A DNA stretch of 64,000 nt from Streptomyces plumbidurans (GCF_019857225.1 NZ_JAFJSY010000014.1:62001-126000), one strand, 5' to 3'. Shown: positions 55,535 through 64,000, counted from the stretch's first letter. A program made the numbers and translations. Notes: a model not told the origin generated them from the letters alone.

Positions 55535-55559
55535 TACCCAGATCGAAGGCGTCTGGGTA
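55535..55559. promoter_or_regulatory. Inverted repeat upstream of ppdK
   Basis: TACCCAGA (55535-55542) and TCTGGGTA (55552-55559) form a perfect inverted repeat with a nine-base spacer, about 50 bases before the ppdK start. It could be an operator or a hairpin in the leader. Confidence 0.45.
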
Positions 55560-55687
55560 CGTCCATGCGCGCGTCGTGCTCCTGTAACCAGCCGCCCGCC
55601 AGCGGATCGAAAGTCAAAGCTTGGCAAGCGCCGACGCGCCAATGTTTTCACTTCTTGAACGCAGCAGCGCTCATAACCGCAAATTCC

Positions 55688-55701
55688 CGCTCACCTGAGC
55701 G
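55688..55701. promoter_or_regulatory. 14-bp palindrome, site 1
   Basis: CGCTCACCTGAGCG is a perfect palindrome apart from the two central bases. An almost identical site lies 101 bases further right (55789-55802). Both are in the shared upstream region of ppdK and the membrane phosphotransferase gene. Confidence 0.5.
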
Positions 55702-55737
55702 ACCCTGAGCCCGTCTGATTTCGATCGATGAACGATC

Positions 55738-55764
55738 AAGGGGTGGCACTGGGTGCCACCCCTT
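55738..55764. terminator. Strong hairpin in a divergent intergenic region
   Basis: A perfect 12-base stem AAGGGGTGGCAC / GTGCCACCCCTT with a TGG loop. It looks like a terminator, yet the flanking genes point away from it, so it may end an unannotated short transcript or act as an attenuator. It lies midway between the two CGCTCA palindromes. Confidence 0.6.
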
Positions 55765-55788
55765 GGAGAAGTGCAGCCGCTCAAGATC

Positions 55789-55802
55789 CGCTCATCTGAG
55801 CG
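55789..55802. promoter_or_regulatory. 14-bp palindrome, site 2
   Basis: CGCTCATCTGAGCG, one base different from site 1, about 225 bases before the start of the membrane phosphotransferase gene. The remaining sequence up to 56024 has no other feature I can support. Confidence 0.5.
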
Positions 55803-56024
55803 TCACCCCTATCAAGGGTGGCAAGAATCACGCTCCCACAGACGCCCGGATACCACCATACGGACGGCCGCCGAGACGAAACGTGGTCAGGCGTTTGCCC
55901 GGTGTTTGCCGTGGCCCCCTGAACATCGCCCCGGAACCGGCCGTACGGACTGGTGGCGGGTCCCAGCCTCCCCAGCGTGGCCCGCCACTCCGCAGCACGG
56001 GCCTCGTACGGAAGGACCTTGGGG

Positions 56025-57851
56025 TTGTCTCAGGACACGAGTACGCGCCAGACGGCTGAGGCGACCGGGCCGCGCGAGCCCAGTAAGGAACTGGTCCTCG
56101 CCTCCAGGGTGACCGCACCCGCCCCGTCGACCCTCCTCTCCCGCCTGCGCGCCCTTCCGCGCCCGCACCCGCGGCGGGCCTGGCGGCGCTGGAAGGCCGC
56201 ACATCCCAAACCCGCGCAGGTCATCGGCATCGCGGCGACGGCGCTCGCGCTCGCGGCCATCGTCGCGGCGCTGGTGATGCCGAACCGGTGGGAGACGTTC
56301 CGTACGGCCGAGTTCATCCGGCTGCCCGTCGAGGCCCTGCTCGGGGCGGCCGTCCTGACGGCTCTGCCGCGCCGGCCGAGGCTGATCGTGGCGGTGCTGT
56401 TCGGGCTGATCCTCGGCGTGCTGACCGTGCTGAACCTGATGGACATCGGCTTCTACCAGTACCTGGGCCGCGGCTTCAACATCATCCTGGACTGGCCCCT
56501 GCTGACCGACGCCCAGTCCTACCTCGGCGACACCCTCGGCAAGGGAACGGCCCAACTGGCGGCGATCGGAGTGATCCTCCTCATCCTCGCGATCTTCGCC
56601 GTGATGGTCCTGGCGACGGTCCGGGTCGGCAACCTGGTGGGCCGCAACCCCGGCCACTCGACCCGGGCCCTCCTCGTCCTCAGCGCCTTCTGGATGGTCT
56701 GCGCGAGCCTGAACCTGCAGAACCAGGGCGTCCCCCTCTCCGCCGAGCACACCGTCACGATGCTCAAGTACCGCGCCCAGCGGGTCCGTGACGCCATCCG
56801 CGACGAGGCCGCGTTCGGCAAGACGGCCCGTGCCGACACCTTCGGCAACACGCCGCCCAGCCAGCTGGTGCCGGACCTGCGCGGCAAGGACATGGTCTTC
56901 ACGTTCATCGAGAGCTACGGCCGCAGCGCGATCGAGGACCCGGTCGAGGCACCCGGCGTCGACGCCACCCTCGACACGCGCACCAAGGCCCTCGCCAAGG
57001 CGGGCTTCCACGCCAAGAGCGGCTGGCTGACGTCGGCGACCTACGGCGGCAGCAGCTGGCTCGGCCACTCCACGACCATGTCGGGCCTGTGGATCAACAA
57101 CCAGAACCGCTACCGCACCGTCACCGCGGGCAACGGCGAACACCTCACGATCACCAAGGCGTTCCAGAAGACCGGCGCCTTCGACACGGTCGGCGTCATG
57201 CCGGGTGTGCAGAAGGGCTGGCCCGAGGCGAAGTGGTACGGCCTCGACAAGGTCTACAACGCCTTCCAACTGGGCTATCAGGGCCCGAAGTTCAGCTGGT
57301 CGACGATGCCCGACCAGTACGCCCTCGAACAGTTCCAGCAGCGCGTCCACAGCAAGAAGCCGACCGACGGCAAGTCCCGCATGTCCTTCCTCATCCTCAC
57401 CTCCAGCCACCAACCATGGGCCCCGATCCCGAAGATGGTCCCCTGGGACCAACTAGGAAACGGCAAGGTCTTCAACGCCATTCACGACGCAGGCAAAAAG
57501 CCGGGCGACATCCTCACCAGCTCACCCAAGTCCCAGGCGGAGTACGGCAAATCAATCCAATACTCGGTGACGGCCCTCACCGAGTGGCTGGAGCGCTACG
57601 GCAAGGACAACACCGTCCTGGTCTTCCTCGGCGACCACCAGCCCATCGCCCGCGTCAGCGGCAACCACGCCAACCGCGACGTCCCGATCTCCATAGTCGC
57701 CAAGGACCCCAAGGTCCTCGACAAGATCAGCAACTGGGGCTGGACGGACGGCCTACGCCCCGCGCACAACGCCCCGGTCTGGAAGATGAGCGCCTTCCGA
57801 GACAAGTTCCTGACGGCCTACGGCTCGACCCCGCACCCGACAACGAACTGA
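56025..57851 (+). CDS. LTA-synthase-like membrane phosphotransferase (sulfatase fold)
   Basis: A 608-residue membrane protein. Four to five helices lie at about 65-230 (VIGIAATALALAAIVAALV, LIVAVLFGLILGVLTVLNL, LAAIGVILLILAIFAVMVL), followed by an extracellular alkaline-phosphatase/sulfatase domain: VFTFIESYGRSA (metal-binding Glu), GSSWLGHSTTMSG with the nucleophilic Ser/Thr, and LGDHQPIARVSGNHANRD with metal-binding Asp/His. This is the layout of lipoteichoic acid synthases and phosphoglycerol transferases. TTG 56025 with GAAGGA eight bases upstream is preferred; GTG 55953 is an alternative. Substrate is probably a lipid-linked phosphoglycerol or related envelope compound. Confidence 0.82.
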   Translation: MSQDTSTRQTAEATGPREPSKELVLASRVTAPAPSTLLSRLRALPRPHPRRAWRRWKAAHPKPAQVIGIAATALALAAIVAALVMPNRWETFRTAEFIRLPVEALLGAAVLTALPRRPRLIVAVLFGLILGVLTVLNLMDIGFYQYLGRGFNIILDWPLLTDAQSYLGDTLGKGTAQLAAIGVILLILAIFAVMVLATVRVGNLVGRNPGHSTRALLVLSAFWMVCASLNLQNQGVPLSAEHTVTMLKYRAQRVRDAIRDEAAFGKTARADTFGNTPPSQLVPDLRGKDMVFTFIESYGRSAIEDPVEAPGVDATLDTRTKALAKAGFHAKSGWLTSATYGGSSWLGHSTTMSGLWINNQNRYRTVTAGNGEHLTITKAFQKTGAFDTVGVMPGVQKGWPEAKWYGLDKVYNAFQLGYQGPKFSWSTMPDQYALEQFQQRVHSKKPTDGKSRMSFLILTSSHQPWAPIPKMVPWDQLGNGKVFNAIHDAGKKPGDILTSSPKSQAEYGKSIQYSVTALTEWLERYGKDNTVLVFLGDHQPIARVSGNHANRDVPISIVAKDPKVLDKISNWGWTDGLRPAHNAPVWKMSAFRDKFLTAYGSTPHPTTN

Positions 57852-58113
57852 CCAGGGGGGCCGAAAGCCGCGTACGGCGGGAAGGGGACGGGGCGGGGGT
57901 GTCCGCCCGCAGCGGCCGGCGTCGAACACCGCGCACACTCGACCAATCGGCGCCCGCCGGACCGAGGACGGACACCCCCGCCGCGGCCCCAACCCACAAC
58001 GCACGACAAGGCGCTACGCGAACCCCACAATCCCGCACAGGCGCCGCAGGCACCCCACCCACGCACCGCAAGACATTCAACTCACGCACCGCAGACCAAA
58101 GGCGCCGCAGGCC

Positions 58114-59247
58114 TCACCCGCCGGAGGTGTCCAACTCCGCGTCCTCACCAACCCCAGCACAGTCGTACGGATCCCTCAGCCACCCGTCCGGCAGCACCAC
58201 CCGGTTGTTCCCGGACGTACGCCCACGCGGCCCGTCAGCACCAGTAGGCCAAGCCTGATCAAGGTCCAACTCGTCCAGCCCGGACCGAAGTTCCCCCAGC
58301 GACGAGGTGATCGCAAGCCGCTTGCGCATCTCACTCCCGACCGCAAAGCCCTTGAGATACCAGGCCACATGCTTGCGGAAGTCGACAACCCCCTTGCCCT
58401 CGTCCCCGATCCACTCACCGAGCAACGTCGCATGCCGCACCATGATGTCCGCGACCTCCCGCAACGACGGCCGCGCGATGGCCTCCGCACGCCCCTCAAA
58501 GGCCGCCACAAGGTCGGCGAAGAGCCACGGCCGCCCGAGACACCCCCGCCCGACGACCACCCCGTCGCACCCCGTCTCCCGCACCATCCGCAGCGCGTCC
58601 TCAGCCGACCAGATGTCGCCGTTGCCGAGCACGGGGATCTCCGGCACATGCTCCTTCAGCCGCGCGATCGCGTCCCAGTCCGCCGTACCGCCGTAGTGCT
58701 GGGCAGCGGTCCGCCCGTGCAGCGCGATCGCCGTCACACCCTCCTCGACGGCGATCCGCCCGGCATCGAGAAACGTCAGGTGATCGTCGTCGATGCCCTT
58801 GCGCATCTTCATCGTGACCGGCAGATCCCCGGCCCCCGACACCGCCTCGCGCAGGATCGCCCGCAGCAGATTCCGCTTGTACGGCAGCGCCGACCCCCCA
58901 CCCTTGCGCGTCACCTTCGGCACCGGGCACCCGAAGTTCAGGTCGATGTGGTCGGCCAGACCCTCCTCCGCGATCATGCGGACGGCCTTGCCGACGGTCG
59001 CGGGGTCGACGCCGTACAACTGGATGGAGCGCGGCTTCTCGCTCTCGTCGAAGCGAATGAGCTGCATGGTCTTCTCGTTGCGCTCGACCAGCGCCCGCGT
59101 CGTGATCATCTCGCTCACGAAAAGACCCTTGCCCCCGCTGAACTCCCTGCACAGGGTCCTGAAGGGCGCGTTCGTGATCCCGGCCATGGGGGCGAGCACG
59201 ACAGGCGGCGCGACGGCGTACGGACCGATGGACAGCGGCTGGGACAT
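58114..59247 (-). CDS. dusB: tRNA-dihydrouridine synthase B
   Basis: A 377-residue FMN enzyme that reduces uridine to dihydrouridine in tRNA. It has VVLAPMAGITNAPFR near residue 16, the YGVDPATVGKA strand, DLNFGCPVPKVTRKGGGSAL with the catalytic Cys, TMKMRKGI, ALHGRTAAQHYGG and VGRGCLGRPWLF, all Dus hallmarks. A C-terminal helical domain follows. ATG 59247 has GGAG eight bases upstream. The next upstream gene on the same strand ends 59 bases away. Confidence 0.93.
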   Translation of the reverse strand: MSQPLSIGPYAVAPPVVLAPMAGITNAPFRTLCREFSGGKGLFVSEMITTRALVERNEKTMQLIRFDESEKPRSIQLYGVDPATVGKAVRMIAEEGLADHIDLNFGCPVPKVTRKGGGSALPYKRNLLRAILREAVSGAGDLPVTMKMRKGIDDDHLTFLDAGRIAVEEGVTAIALHGRTAAQHYGGTADWDAIARLKEHVPEIPVLGNGDIWSAEDALRMVRETGCDGVVVGRGCLGRPWLFADLVAAFEGRAEAIARPSLREVADIMVRHATLLGEWIGDEGKGVVDFRKHVAWYLKGFAVGSEMRKRLAITSSLGELRSGLDELDLDQAWPTGADGPRGRTSGNNRVVLPDGWLRDPYDCAGVGEDAELDTSGG

Positions 59248-59306
59248 CAACGAACTCCGGGCGGACGTACGGCGGTGATCGGGCAGGGGCAAGCTCCCAT
59301 TGTCGC

Positions 59307-60170
59307 TCACCCGCCGGACAGCTCCGCCAGCCGCTCCAACCGCTCCTCGGTGCACTCGTCCGCCGGCACATAGGCGACCACCCGCTGGGCCGGTGCCTGC
59401 GGGGCCAGCCACATGTTGCGGTGCTCCAGGCGCAGCAGGCCCACGCGCGGATGCTGATAGCGCTTGACGTGCGCGGACATCGGCGCGACCTCGTGCCGCT
59501 CCCACAGCCGGCGGAACTCCGGCGAGGCGTCCAGGAGCCGCTTCAGCCGTGCCTCCCAGACGGGCTCGCCGACGTGCTCGGCCATGCTCGCCCGGTACTT
59601 GGCGATCAGGTCGCGCAGCATCTCGTCCCGGTCGAGGAAGTCGCGCCGCCAGCGTTCGCTGGTGGTCAGCAGCCACAGGCAGTTGCGCTGGTCCGGGGGC
59701 AGCTCGGCGGGGTCGCCGAAGACCTGGGCGTAGGGGCGGTTGGCGGCCAGGACGTCGTAGCGGGCGTTCTGCAGGGCGGCCGGGTAGGGGGCCAGGCGCT
59801 CCACGATCCGCAGGGCCGAGCGTGAGGCGACGGTGCACTCGGCCTCGGTGCGCGGGTCGGAGGTGCCGGCGAGGGCGAAGAGGTGGGCGCGCTCGGCGGC
59901 GTCCATCAGCAGCGCGCGGGCGACCGCGTCCAGCACCTGGGCGGAGATGTGGGTGGCCCGCCCCTGCTCGATCCACGTGTACCAGGTGACGCCGACCGCG
60001 GCGAGCTGCGCGACCTCCTCGCGGCGCAGCCCCGGTGTGCGGCGGCGCGCGCCGCGCGGCAGCCCGACCTGCTCGGGGGTGACGCGCTCACGGCGGCTGC
60101 GCAGGAAGGCGGCCAGCTCACGGCGGCGGACGTCGCGGTCCTGCGCGCGCTCGGGCACTACGGCGGTCAT
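59307..60170 (-). CDS. XRE-type regulator with MmyB ligand-binding domain
   Basis: A 287-residue regulator. Residues 15-85 are a helix-turn-helix (LRREEVAQLAAVGVTWYTWIEQG) and residues 110-285 are an MmyB domain (YPAALQNARYDVLAANRPYA, NCLWLL, WLAPQAPAQRVVAYVPAD), which in MmyB binds a fatty acid-like ligand. It is divergent from an MFS exporter gene with only 102 bases between the starts and two direct repeats there, so it very likely regulates that exporter and itself. Confidence 0.9.
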   Translation of the reverse strand: MTAVVPERAQDRDVRRRELAAFLRSRRERVTPEQVGLPRGARRRTPGLRREEVAQLAAVGVTWYTWIEQGRATHISAQVLDAVARALLMDAAERAHLFALAGTSDPRTEAECTVASRSALRIVERLAPYPAALQNARYDVLAANRPYAQVFGDPAELPPDQRNCLWLLTTSERWRRDFLDRDEMLRDLIAKYRASMAEHVGEPVWEARLKRLLDASPEFRRLWERHEVAPMSAHVKRYQHPRVGLLRLEHRNMWLAPQAPAQRVVAYVPADECTEERLERLAELSGG

Positions 60171-60216
60171 ACGACCAGCGTGCCGTGTCCCCGTACACCG
60201 GTTCCAGTTGGTGGCA

Positions 60217-60246
60217 GTACCCGGATCAGCACCATCTGGTACCCGG
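60217..60246. promoter_or_regulatory. Direct repeats in the divergent regulator/exporter promoter
   Basis: GTACCCGG occurs at 60217-60224 and 60239-60246, exactly 22 bases (two helical turns) apart, between the MmyB-type regulator and the MFS gene. Flanks are partly alike (CAG-, ATCA against TGG-, CTGA). They are good candidates for the regulator's binding sites. Confidence 0.55.
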
Positions 60247-60272
60247 CTGAGTGCCCCGGCAGCCTCCGTGAC

Positions 60273-61700
60273 ATGACCACCGCCTCCCCGCCCGGCGCCC
60301 CGACCGCCCTCCCCCACCGCAGCCTCACCCCGTCGGGCCTGTTCACCCTGCTCCTCGGCGCCGCGCTGCCGATGATCGACTTCTTCGTCGTCAATGTCGC
60401 GCTGCCGACCGTCCGGCACGATCTGGACGCCTCCGCGGCCGCCCTGGAGATGATCGTCGCGGGCTACGCGGTCGCCTACGCGGTACTGCTCGTCCTCGGC
60501 GGCAGGCTCGGCGACACCTACGGCCGGCGCCGGCTCTTCCTGTGGGGCGTGGCCGCGTTCGGGCTGACGTCGCTGGCCTGCGGGCTGGCTCCGGGTGCCT
60601 GGTGGCTGGTGGCCGGGCGGGTGGCGCAGGGTGCCGCGTCGGCGCTGCTGCTGCCGCAGGTGCTGGCCACCGTGCACGCCACGACCGAGGGCGAGCGACG
60701 GGCCCGCGCGGTGGCGCTGTACGGCTCCGTGGGCGGCGTCTCCGTGGTGCTCGGGCAGGTGCTCGGCGGCGTCCTGGTCGCCGCCGACCTCGCGGGCACC
60801 GGATGGCGCGCGGTCTTCCTGGTGAACGTTCCGGTCGCGGCGGCCGCCCTGCTGGGCGCGGTGCGCACGGTCCCCGACAGCAGGGCCGTACGCCCGGCAC
60901 ACGGCGACCTCACGGGCACGCTGCTGCTGGCCGCCGCCCTCACCGCCCTGCTGCTGCCGCTGACGGAGGGCCGGGCGGCCGGGCTGCCCCTGTGGTCGGT
61001 CCTCCTGCTGCTCGCGGCACCGGTGCTGGGCAGCGTCTTCTACGGCGTGCAGCGGCGCGCCGAGGAGGCGGGCGGCAGTCCGCTGCTGCCGCCGTCGCTG
61101 CTGGGCTCCCCCGGTGTGCGCAGGGGGCTGCTGCTGGGGGTGCCGGTGTTCGTCGGCTTCGGCGGCTGGATGTTCGTGAGCGCGGTCGTGCTGCAACAGG
61201 GGCTCGGCTACGGCGCCCTGGAGGCGGGGCTGGCGCTGGTGCCGATGGGGGTCGCGCAGTTCGCGGCGTCGGTGCTGGCGCCGCGGCTGGTGCGGCGGTG
61301 CGGCGGGCGGGCGGTGACGGTGAGCGCGGTGGTGCACCTGGCGGGCCTGGCCGTCGTGGCGGGCACGGCACTGGCCGTCCCGTGGCCCGGCCCGAACCCG
61401 CTGCTGCTCGCTCCGGGTTTCGCGCTGTGCGGCGCGGCGCAGGGGCTGCAGTTGCCGCTGTACTACCGGATCCTGCTGGCGGCCGTACCAGCGGAGCGCG
61501 CGGGCGCGGGCAGCGGGCTGGCCGCGACGCTCCAGCAGTCCTGCCTCGCGGTCGGCGTCGCCACGCTGGGCTCGCTGTTCCTCTCGCTCACCCCCGGCCT
61601 CGGCATGCGGGACGCGCTGGTGGTGGTCCTCGGGGTGCAGGCGGCGGGGCTGGTGGGTCTGGCGGCGCTGGGGCTGCGGCTGCCCTCGCGGCTGCCATGA
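60273..61700 (+). CDS. MFS exporter (DHA2-like, 14 helices)
   Basis: A 475-residue membrane protein with about 14 helices. Motif A is GGRLGDTYGRRRLF and the first helix carries LPMIDFFVVNVALP, typical of EmrB/QacA-type drug:proton antiporters. The pattern GSVGGVSVVLGQVLGGVL is motif C of exporters. It is divergent from the MmyB-type regulator. The substrate is unknown. ATG 60273 has no strong ribosome binding site, so other starts in this region remain possible. Confidence 0.87.
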   Translation: MTTASPPGAPTALPHRSLTPSGLFTLLLGAALPMIDFFVVNVALPTVRHDLDASAAALEMIVAGYAVAYAVLLVLGGRLGDTYGRRRLFLWGVAAFGLTSLACGLAPGAWWLVAGRVAQGAASALLLPQVLATVHATTEGERRARAVALYGSVGGVSVVLGQVLGGVLVAADLAGTGWRAVFLVNVPVAAAALLGAVRTVPDSRAVRPAHGDLTGTLLLAAALTALLLPLTEGRAAGLPLWSVLLLLAAPVLGSVFYGVQRRAEEAGGSPLLPPSLLGSPGVRRGLLLGVPVFVGFGGWMFVSAVVLQQGLGYGALEAGLALVPMGVAQFAASVLAPRLVRRCGGRAVTVSAVVHLAGLAVVAGTALAVPWPGPNPLLLAPGFALCGAAQGLQLPLYYRILLAAVPAERAGAGSGLAATLQQSCLAVGVATLGSLFLSLTPGLGMRDALVVVLGVQAAGLVGLAALGLRLPSRLP

Positions 61701-61702
61701 TC

Positions 61703-61731
61703 TTGTAACGGTCATTAGTTAGACGCACTAT
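61703..61731 (+). promoter_or_regulatory. Predicted promoter of the second MFS gene
   Basis: TTGTAA (61703-61708) and CACTAT (61726-61731) with a 17-base spacer. The predicted start site lies about 10 bases upstream of ATG 61747, and no ribosome binding site is seen, so translation may be leaderless or nearly so. The palindrome ATCGT-N3-ACGAT lies at the start codon. Confidence 0.5.
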
Positions 61732-61746
61732 CGAAATCGTCGTACG

Positions 61747-63201
61747 ATGGTGCGCATGCCCGAGCTGAGCCCCCGACGACGCCTGCTGGTCCTCGCGATC
61801 TGCTGCATGAGCCTGCTGATCGTCAGTCTCGACACCACGGCCCTCAATGTCGCGCTGCCCTCGATGCAGCACGAACTGGACGCCCCGACCTCGGGGCTGC
61901 AGTGGACCATCGACGCCTACACCCTGGTCCTGGCCTCGCTTCTGATGCTCGCCGGGTCCACCGCCGACCGGGTGGGCCGCAAGAAGGTCTTCATGTCGGG
62001 CCTGATCGTGTTCACCCTCGGCTCGCTGCTGTGCTCCCTCGCCCCCAACCTCGACGCGCTGATCGCCTTCCGCATGATCCAGGCGGTCGGCGGCTCGATG
62101 CTCAACCCGGTCGCGATGTCGATCATCACCAACACCTTCATGGACCCGCGCGAGCGCGCCCGGGCGATCGGCGTGTGGGGTGCGGTGGTCGGCATATCCA
62201 TGGCCGCCGGTCCGCTGGTGGGCGGGCTGCTGGTGGACTCGGTCGGCTGGCGCTCGATCTTCTGGGTCAATCTGCCGGTGGGGCTGATCGCCCTGCTGTT
62301 GACCCTGCGCTTCGTCCCCGAGTCCCGCGCCCCCAAGGCCCGCCGGCCCGACCCGGTCGGCCAGGTCCTCGTCATCGCCCTGTTCGGCTCACTGACGTAC
62401 GCGATCATCGAGGCCCCGGACTCCGGCTTCGGCTCGATCCTGCCGTTCGCGGCGCTCGCGGCGCTCGCGCTGGCCGGGCTGCTGTTCTACGAGCCCCGAC
62501 GCGACGAACCCCTCATCGACCTGCGCTTCTTCCGCTCGGTGCCGTTCAGCGGGGCGACGGTCATCGCGATCAGCGCGTTCGCCGCGCTCGGCGGGTTCCT
62601 GTTCCTGTCGACGCTGTATCTGCAGAACGTACGGGGGCTGAGCGCGCTGCACGCCGGGCTGTGGATGCTGCCCATGGCGATGCCGATTCTCCTGTGCGCG
62701 CCGCTGTCCGGGCGGCTGGTCGGCAGCCGGGGGCCGCGGCTCTCGCTGGTGATCGCGGGGATCGCGATGACCGTGAGCGCGGTGCTGTTCGCCGCCTTCG
62801 ACGCGGAGACGTCCGACGTCACGCTGTTCCTCGGGTACGTGCTGTTCGGCATCGGGTTCGGGTTCGTGAACGCGCCGATCACCAACACGGCCGTGTCGGG
62901 GATGCCGCGGGCGCAGGCGGGGGTCGCGGCGGCTGTCGCTTCTACGAGCCGGCAGTTGGGGCAGACGCTGGGGGTCGCCGTGGTGGGGTCTGTGTTGGCG
63001 TCCGGGGTGGGGGCGTCGTCGTATCGGAAGGCGTTCGTGTCGGCTTCCGTGCCGGGGTGGTGGGTGTTGGTTCTTTGCGGGGGGTTGGTGCTGGTGCTCG
63101 GGGCTGTGACTAGTGGGCGGTGGGCTCGGGGTACCGCCGAGCGGGCTGCTGAGCGGCTTGAGGCTGTTGAGGTGCGTGAGGCTGCGGGGATCAGCGCGTA
63201 G
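61747..63201 (+). CDS. MFS exporter (EmrB/QacA subfamily)
   Basis: A 484-residue membrane protein with 14 predicted helices. The first helix has SLDTTALNVALPSMQ (motif D1), motif A is AGSTADRVGRKKVF, and motif C is GAVVGISMAAGPLVGGLL. These mark the DHA2 drug exporter family. It lies 46 bases after another MFS gene of the same family on the same strand but has its own promoter. ATG 61756 is an alternative start. The 3' end has a Gly/Val-rich low-complexity helix. Confidence 0.9.
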   Translation: MVRMPELSPRRRLLVLAICCMSLLIVSLDTTALNVALPSMQHELDAPTSGLQWTIDAYTLVLASLLMLAGSTADRVGRKKVFMSGLIVFTLGSLLCSLAPNLDALIAFRMIQAVGGSMLNPVAMSIITNTFMDPRERARAIGVWGAVVGISMAAGPLVGGLLVDSVGWRSIFWVNLPVGLIALLLTLRFVPESRAPKARRPDPVGQVLVIALFGSLTYAIIEAPDSGFGSILPFAALAALALAGLLFYEPRRDEPLIDLRFFRSVPFSGATVIAISAFAALGGFLFLSTLYLQNVRGLSALHAGLWMLPMAMPILLCAPLSGRLVGSRGPRLSLVIAGIAMTVSAVLFAAFDAETSDVTLFLGYVLFGIGFGFVNAPITNTAVSGMPRAQAGVAAAVASTSRQLGQTLGVAVVGSVLASGVGASSYRKAFVSASVPGWWVLVLCGGLVLVLGAVTSGRWARGTAERAAERLEAVEVREAAGISA

Positions 63202-63250
63202 GTCCCGGGGGCGGGGCGTGGTTCGGCGGGTGCTGGTCGGTGGGGGCTGG

Positions 63251-63366
63251 TCGCGCAGTTCCCCGCGCCCCTAAAAGCTTGCAGTCACGTCCGCTGATCG
63301 GCTTGACCCCGCGCCCCCTGAAAGCCTGCAGTCACGTCCGCTGATTAGCTCCCCTACAAGCCTGCA
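63251..63366. repeat. Extragenic repeats with CGCAGTTCCCCGCGCCCC core
   Basis: The sequence TCGCGCAGTTCCCCGCGCCC (63251-63270) is a motif I recall as frequent between Streptomyces genes. It leads into a 25-base unit (AAAGCTTGCAGTCACGTCCG...) at 63274-63298 that recurs with one change at 63321-63345 (47 bases on), followed by a partial third copy (AAGCCTGCAG) at the edge of the next gene. Confidence 0.7.
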
Positions 63367-64000
63367 GGGCTCCTCTCCAGGGCCAGGCGCTGGAGTTTCT
63401 CCAGGCGTTCCCAGGACTGGTCGTCCGCCGGGGCGTAGGTGACGATGCGGGGGCCCAGTTCGGGGCCCAGCCAGAGGTCGGTGTGGTCGACCGTGATGCG
63501 GCCGACGTAGCGGTTGTCGAACAGCTTGCGCTTGGTGCGATGGGCGATGACCTCGTGGCGGTCCCACATCTCGCAGAAGTCGGGGGACTCGGCGCGCAGC
63601 CGCTTGAGGAGCATCTTCCAGGCGGGCTCGGCGAGATGACCCGCCATCGAGGCCCGGAAGCGGGCCGCCATCGTTCGCTGGGCCTCTTCCAGGTGCACGA
63701 TCGAGGAGCGCCACTCGTCGTTCGTGTACGACAGGACCAGGCAGTTGCGGTCCTCGGCCGGCACCGCGTCCAGGTCGCACAGCAGCAGTCCGTAGGTGCG
63801 GTTGTAGGCGAGGATGTCGTAGCGGCTGTTCTGCACGCAGGCGGGGACCGGTTCCAGTTGCTCCAGGACGGCCCGCACCCCGGGCGTGATGGACGGGCAG
63901 ATCGTGGCGGGGGTGGGATCCACCTGGCCCGCCAATTGGAAGAGGTGGGCGCGCTCGCTGGGGTCCAGGACGAGCGTGCGGGCCAGCGCGTCGAGGACCT
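63354..64000 (-). CDS. XRE-type regulator with MmyB domain, partial (5' end off the window)
   Basis: The frame runs off the right edge. The visible 215 residues contain the end of the helix-turn-helix region (VLDALARTLVLDPSERAH), then an MmyB ligand-binding domain: VPACVQNSRYDILAYNRTYG, NCLVLSYTNDEW, WLGPELGPRIVTYAPADD. It is a relative of the regulator at 59307-60170. The stop is TAG at 63354. Its helix-turn-helix start and any divergent target lie outside the window. Confidence 0.88.
   Translation of the reverse strand, partial: VLDALARTLVLDPSERAHLFQLAGQVDPTPATICPSITPGVRAVLEQLEPVPACVQNSRYDILAYNRTYGLLLCDLDAVPAEDRNCLVLSYTNDEWRSSIVHLEEAQRTMAARFRASMAGHLAEPAWKMLLKRLRAESPDFCEMWDRHEVIAHRTKRKLFDNRYVGRITVDHTDLWLGPELGPRIVTYAPADDQSWERLEKLQRLALERSPAGL

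Noticed and set aside
52771..55587. 938-codon plus-strand frame
   Set aside because: Antisense shadow of ppdK, with no recognisable protein features.

Overview
The window is high-GC DNA with GTG and TTG starts, strong purine-rich ribosome binding sites, bldA-era style gene order and gene content that point to a Streptomyces chromosome. The run mbl, heterodimeric ABC exporter, hrdA-type sigma factor, dnaG, dgt, nasA, nirBD, ppdK, dusB matches the core-chromosome order I know from this genus (inference from memory, no search was run). No rRNA, CRISPR array or complete insertion sequence was seen.

Left part (1-14 kb): the 3' end of an operon made of an unidentified partial gene, a MoxR-type AAA ATPase and a 1089-residue SAV_2336-type protein whose C-terminus is a catalytically degenerate HAD domain. 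Then come the actin homologue Mbl, a MEDS/HATPase regulator, a GC-rich minisatellite, small secreted proteins, a secreted LamG protein, a carboxyethylornithine-synthase-like enzyme with a small cysteine-rich partner, and tRNA genes that include four identical tandem tRNA-Asn copies.

Middle core (14-31 kb): a YtxH protein, an FGGY kinase, an asymmetric ABC exporter pair, dnaG followed by hrdA on the minus strand, an FAD oxidoreductase, dGTPase, sirohydrochlorin chelatase, a SanA/YdcF protein, assimilatory nitrate reductase NasA with GlnR-like boxes, and a secreted M4 metallopeptidase.

Accessory stretch (31.7-42.7 kb): part of it has lower GC and codons unusual for the genus. It holds an operon of a small secreted two-cysteine protein with a LolD-type ATPase and FtsX-type permease, a 5'-truncated paralogue of that small protein, a frameshifted Rhs toxin with an overlapping candidate immunity gene, and an FMN reductase gene broken by one stop codon. 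It separates nasA from the nitrite reductase genes.

Right part (43-64 kb): a membrane-anchored secreted protein and class F sortase, a chloramphenicol phosphotransferase homologue, a nitrite assimilation operon (FAD reductase, nirB, nirD) preceded by a well-formed GlnR box, a TetR/SDR pair, a 173-bp tandem duplication, a DUF4232 protein, pyruvate phosphate dikinase, an LTA-synthase-like membrane sulfatase-fold protein, DusB, two MmyB-type regulators and two MFS exporters. The nitrate genes work together: NasA makes nitrite, NirBD reduces it to ammonium, and the chelatase contributes to the sirohaem that NirB needs.
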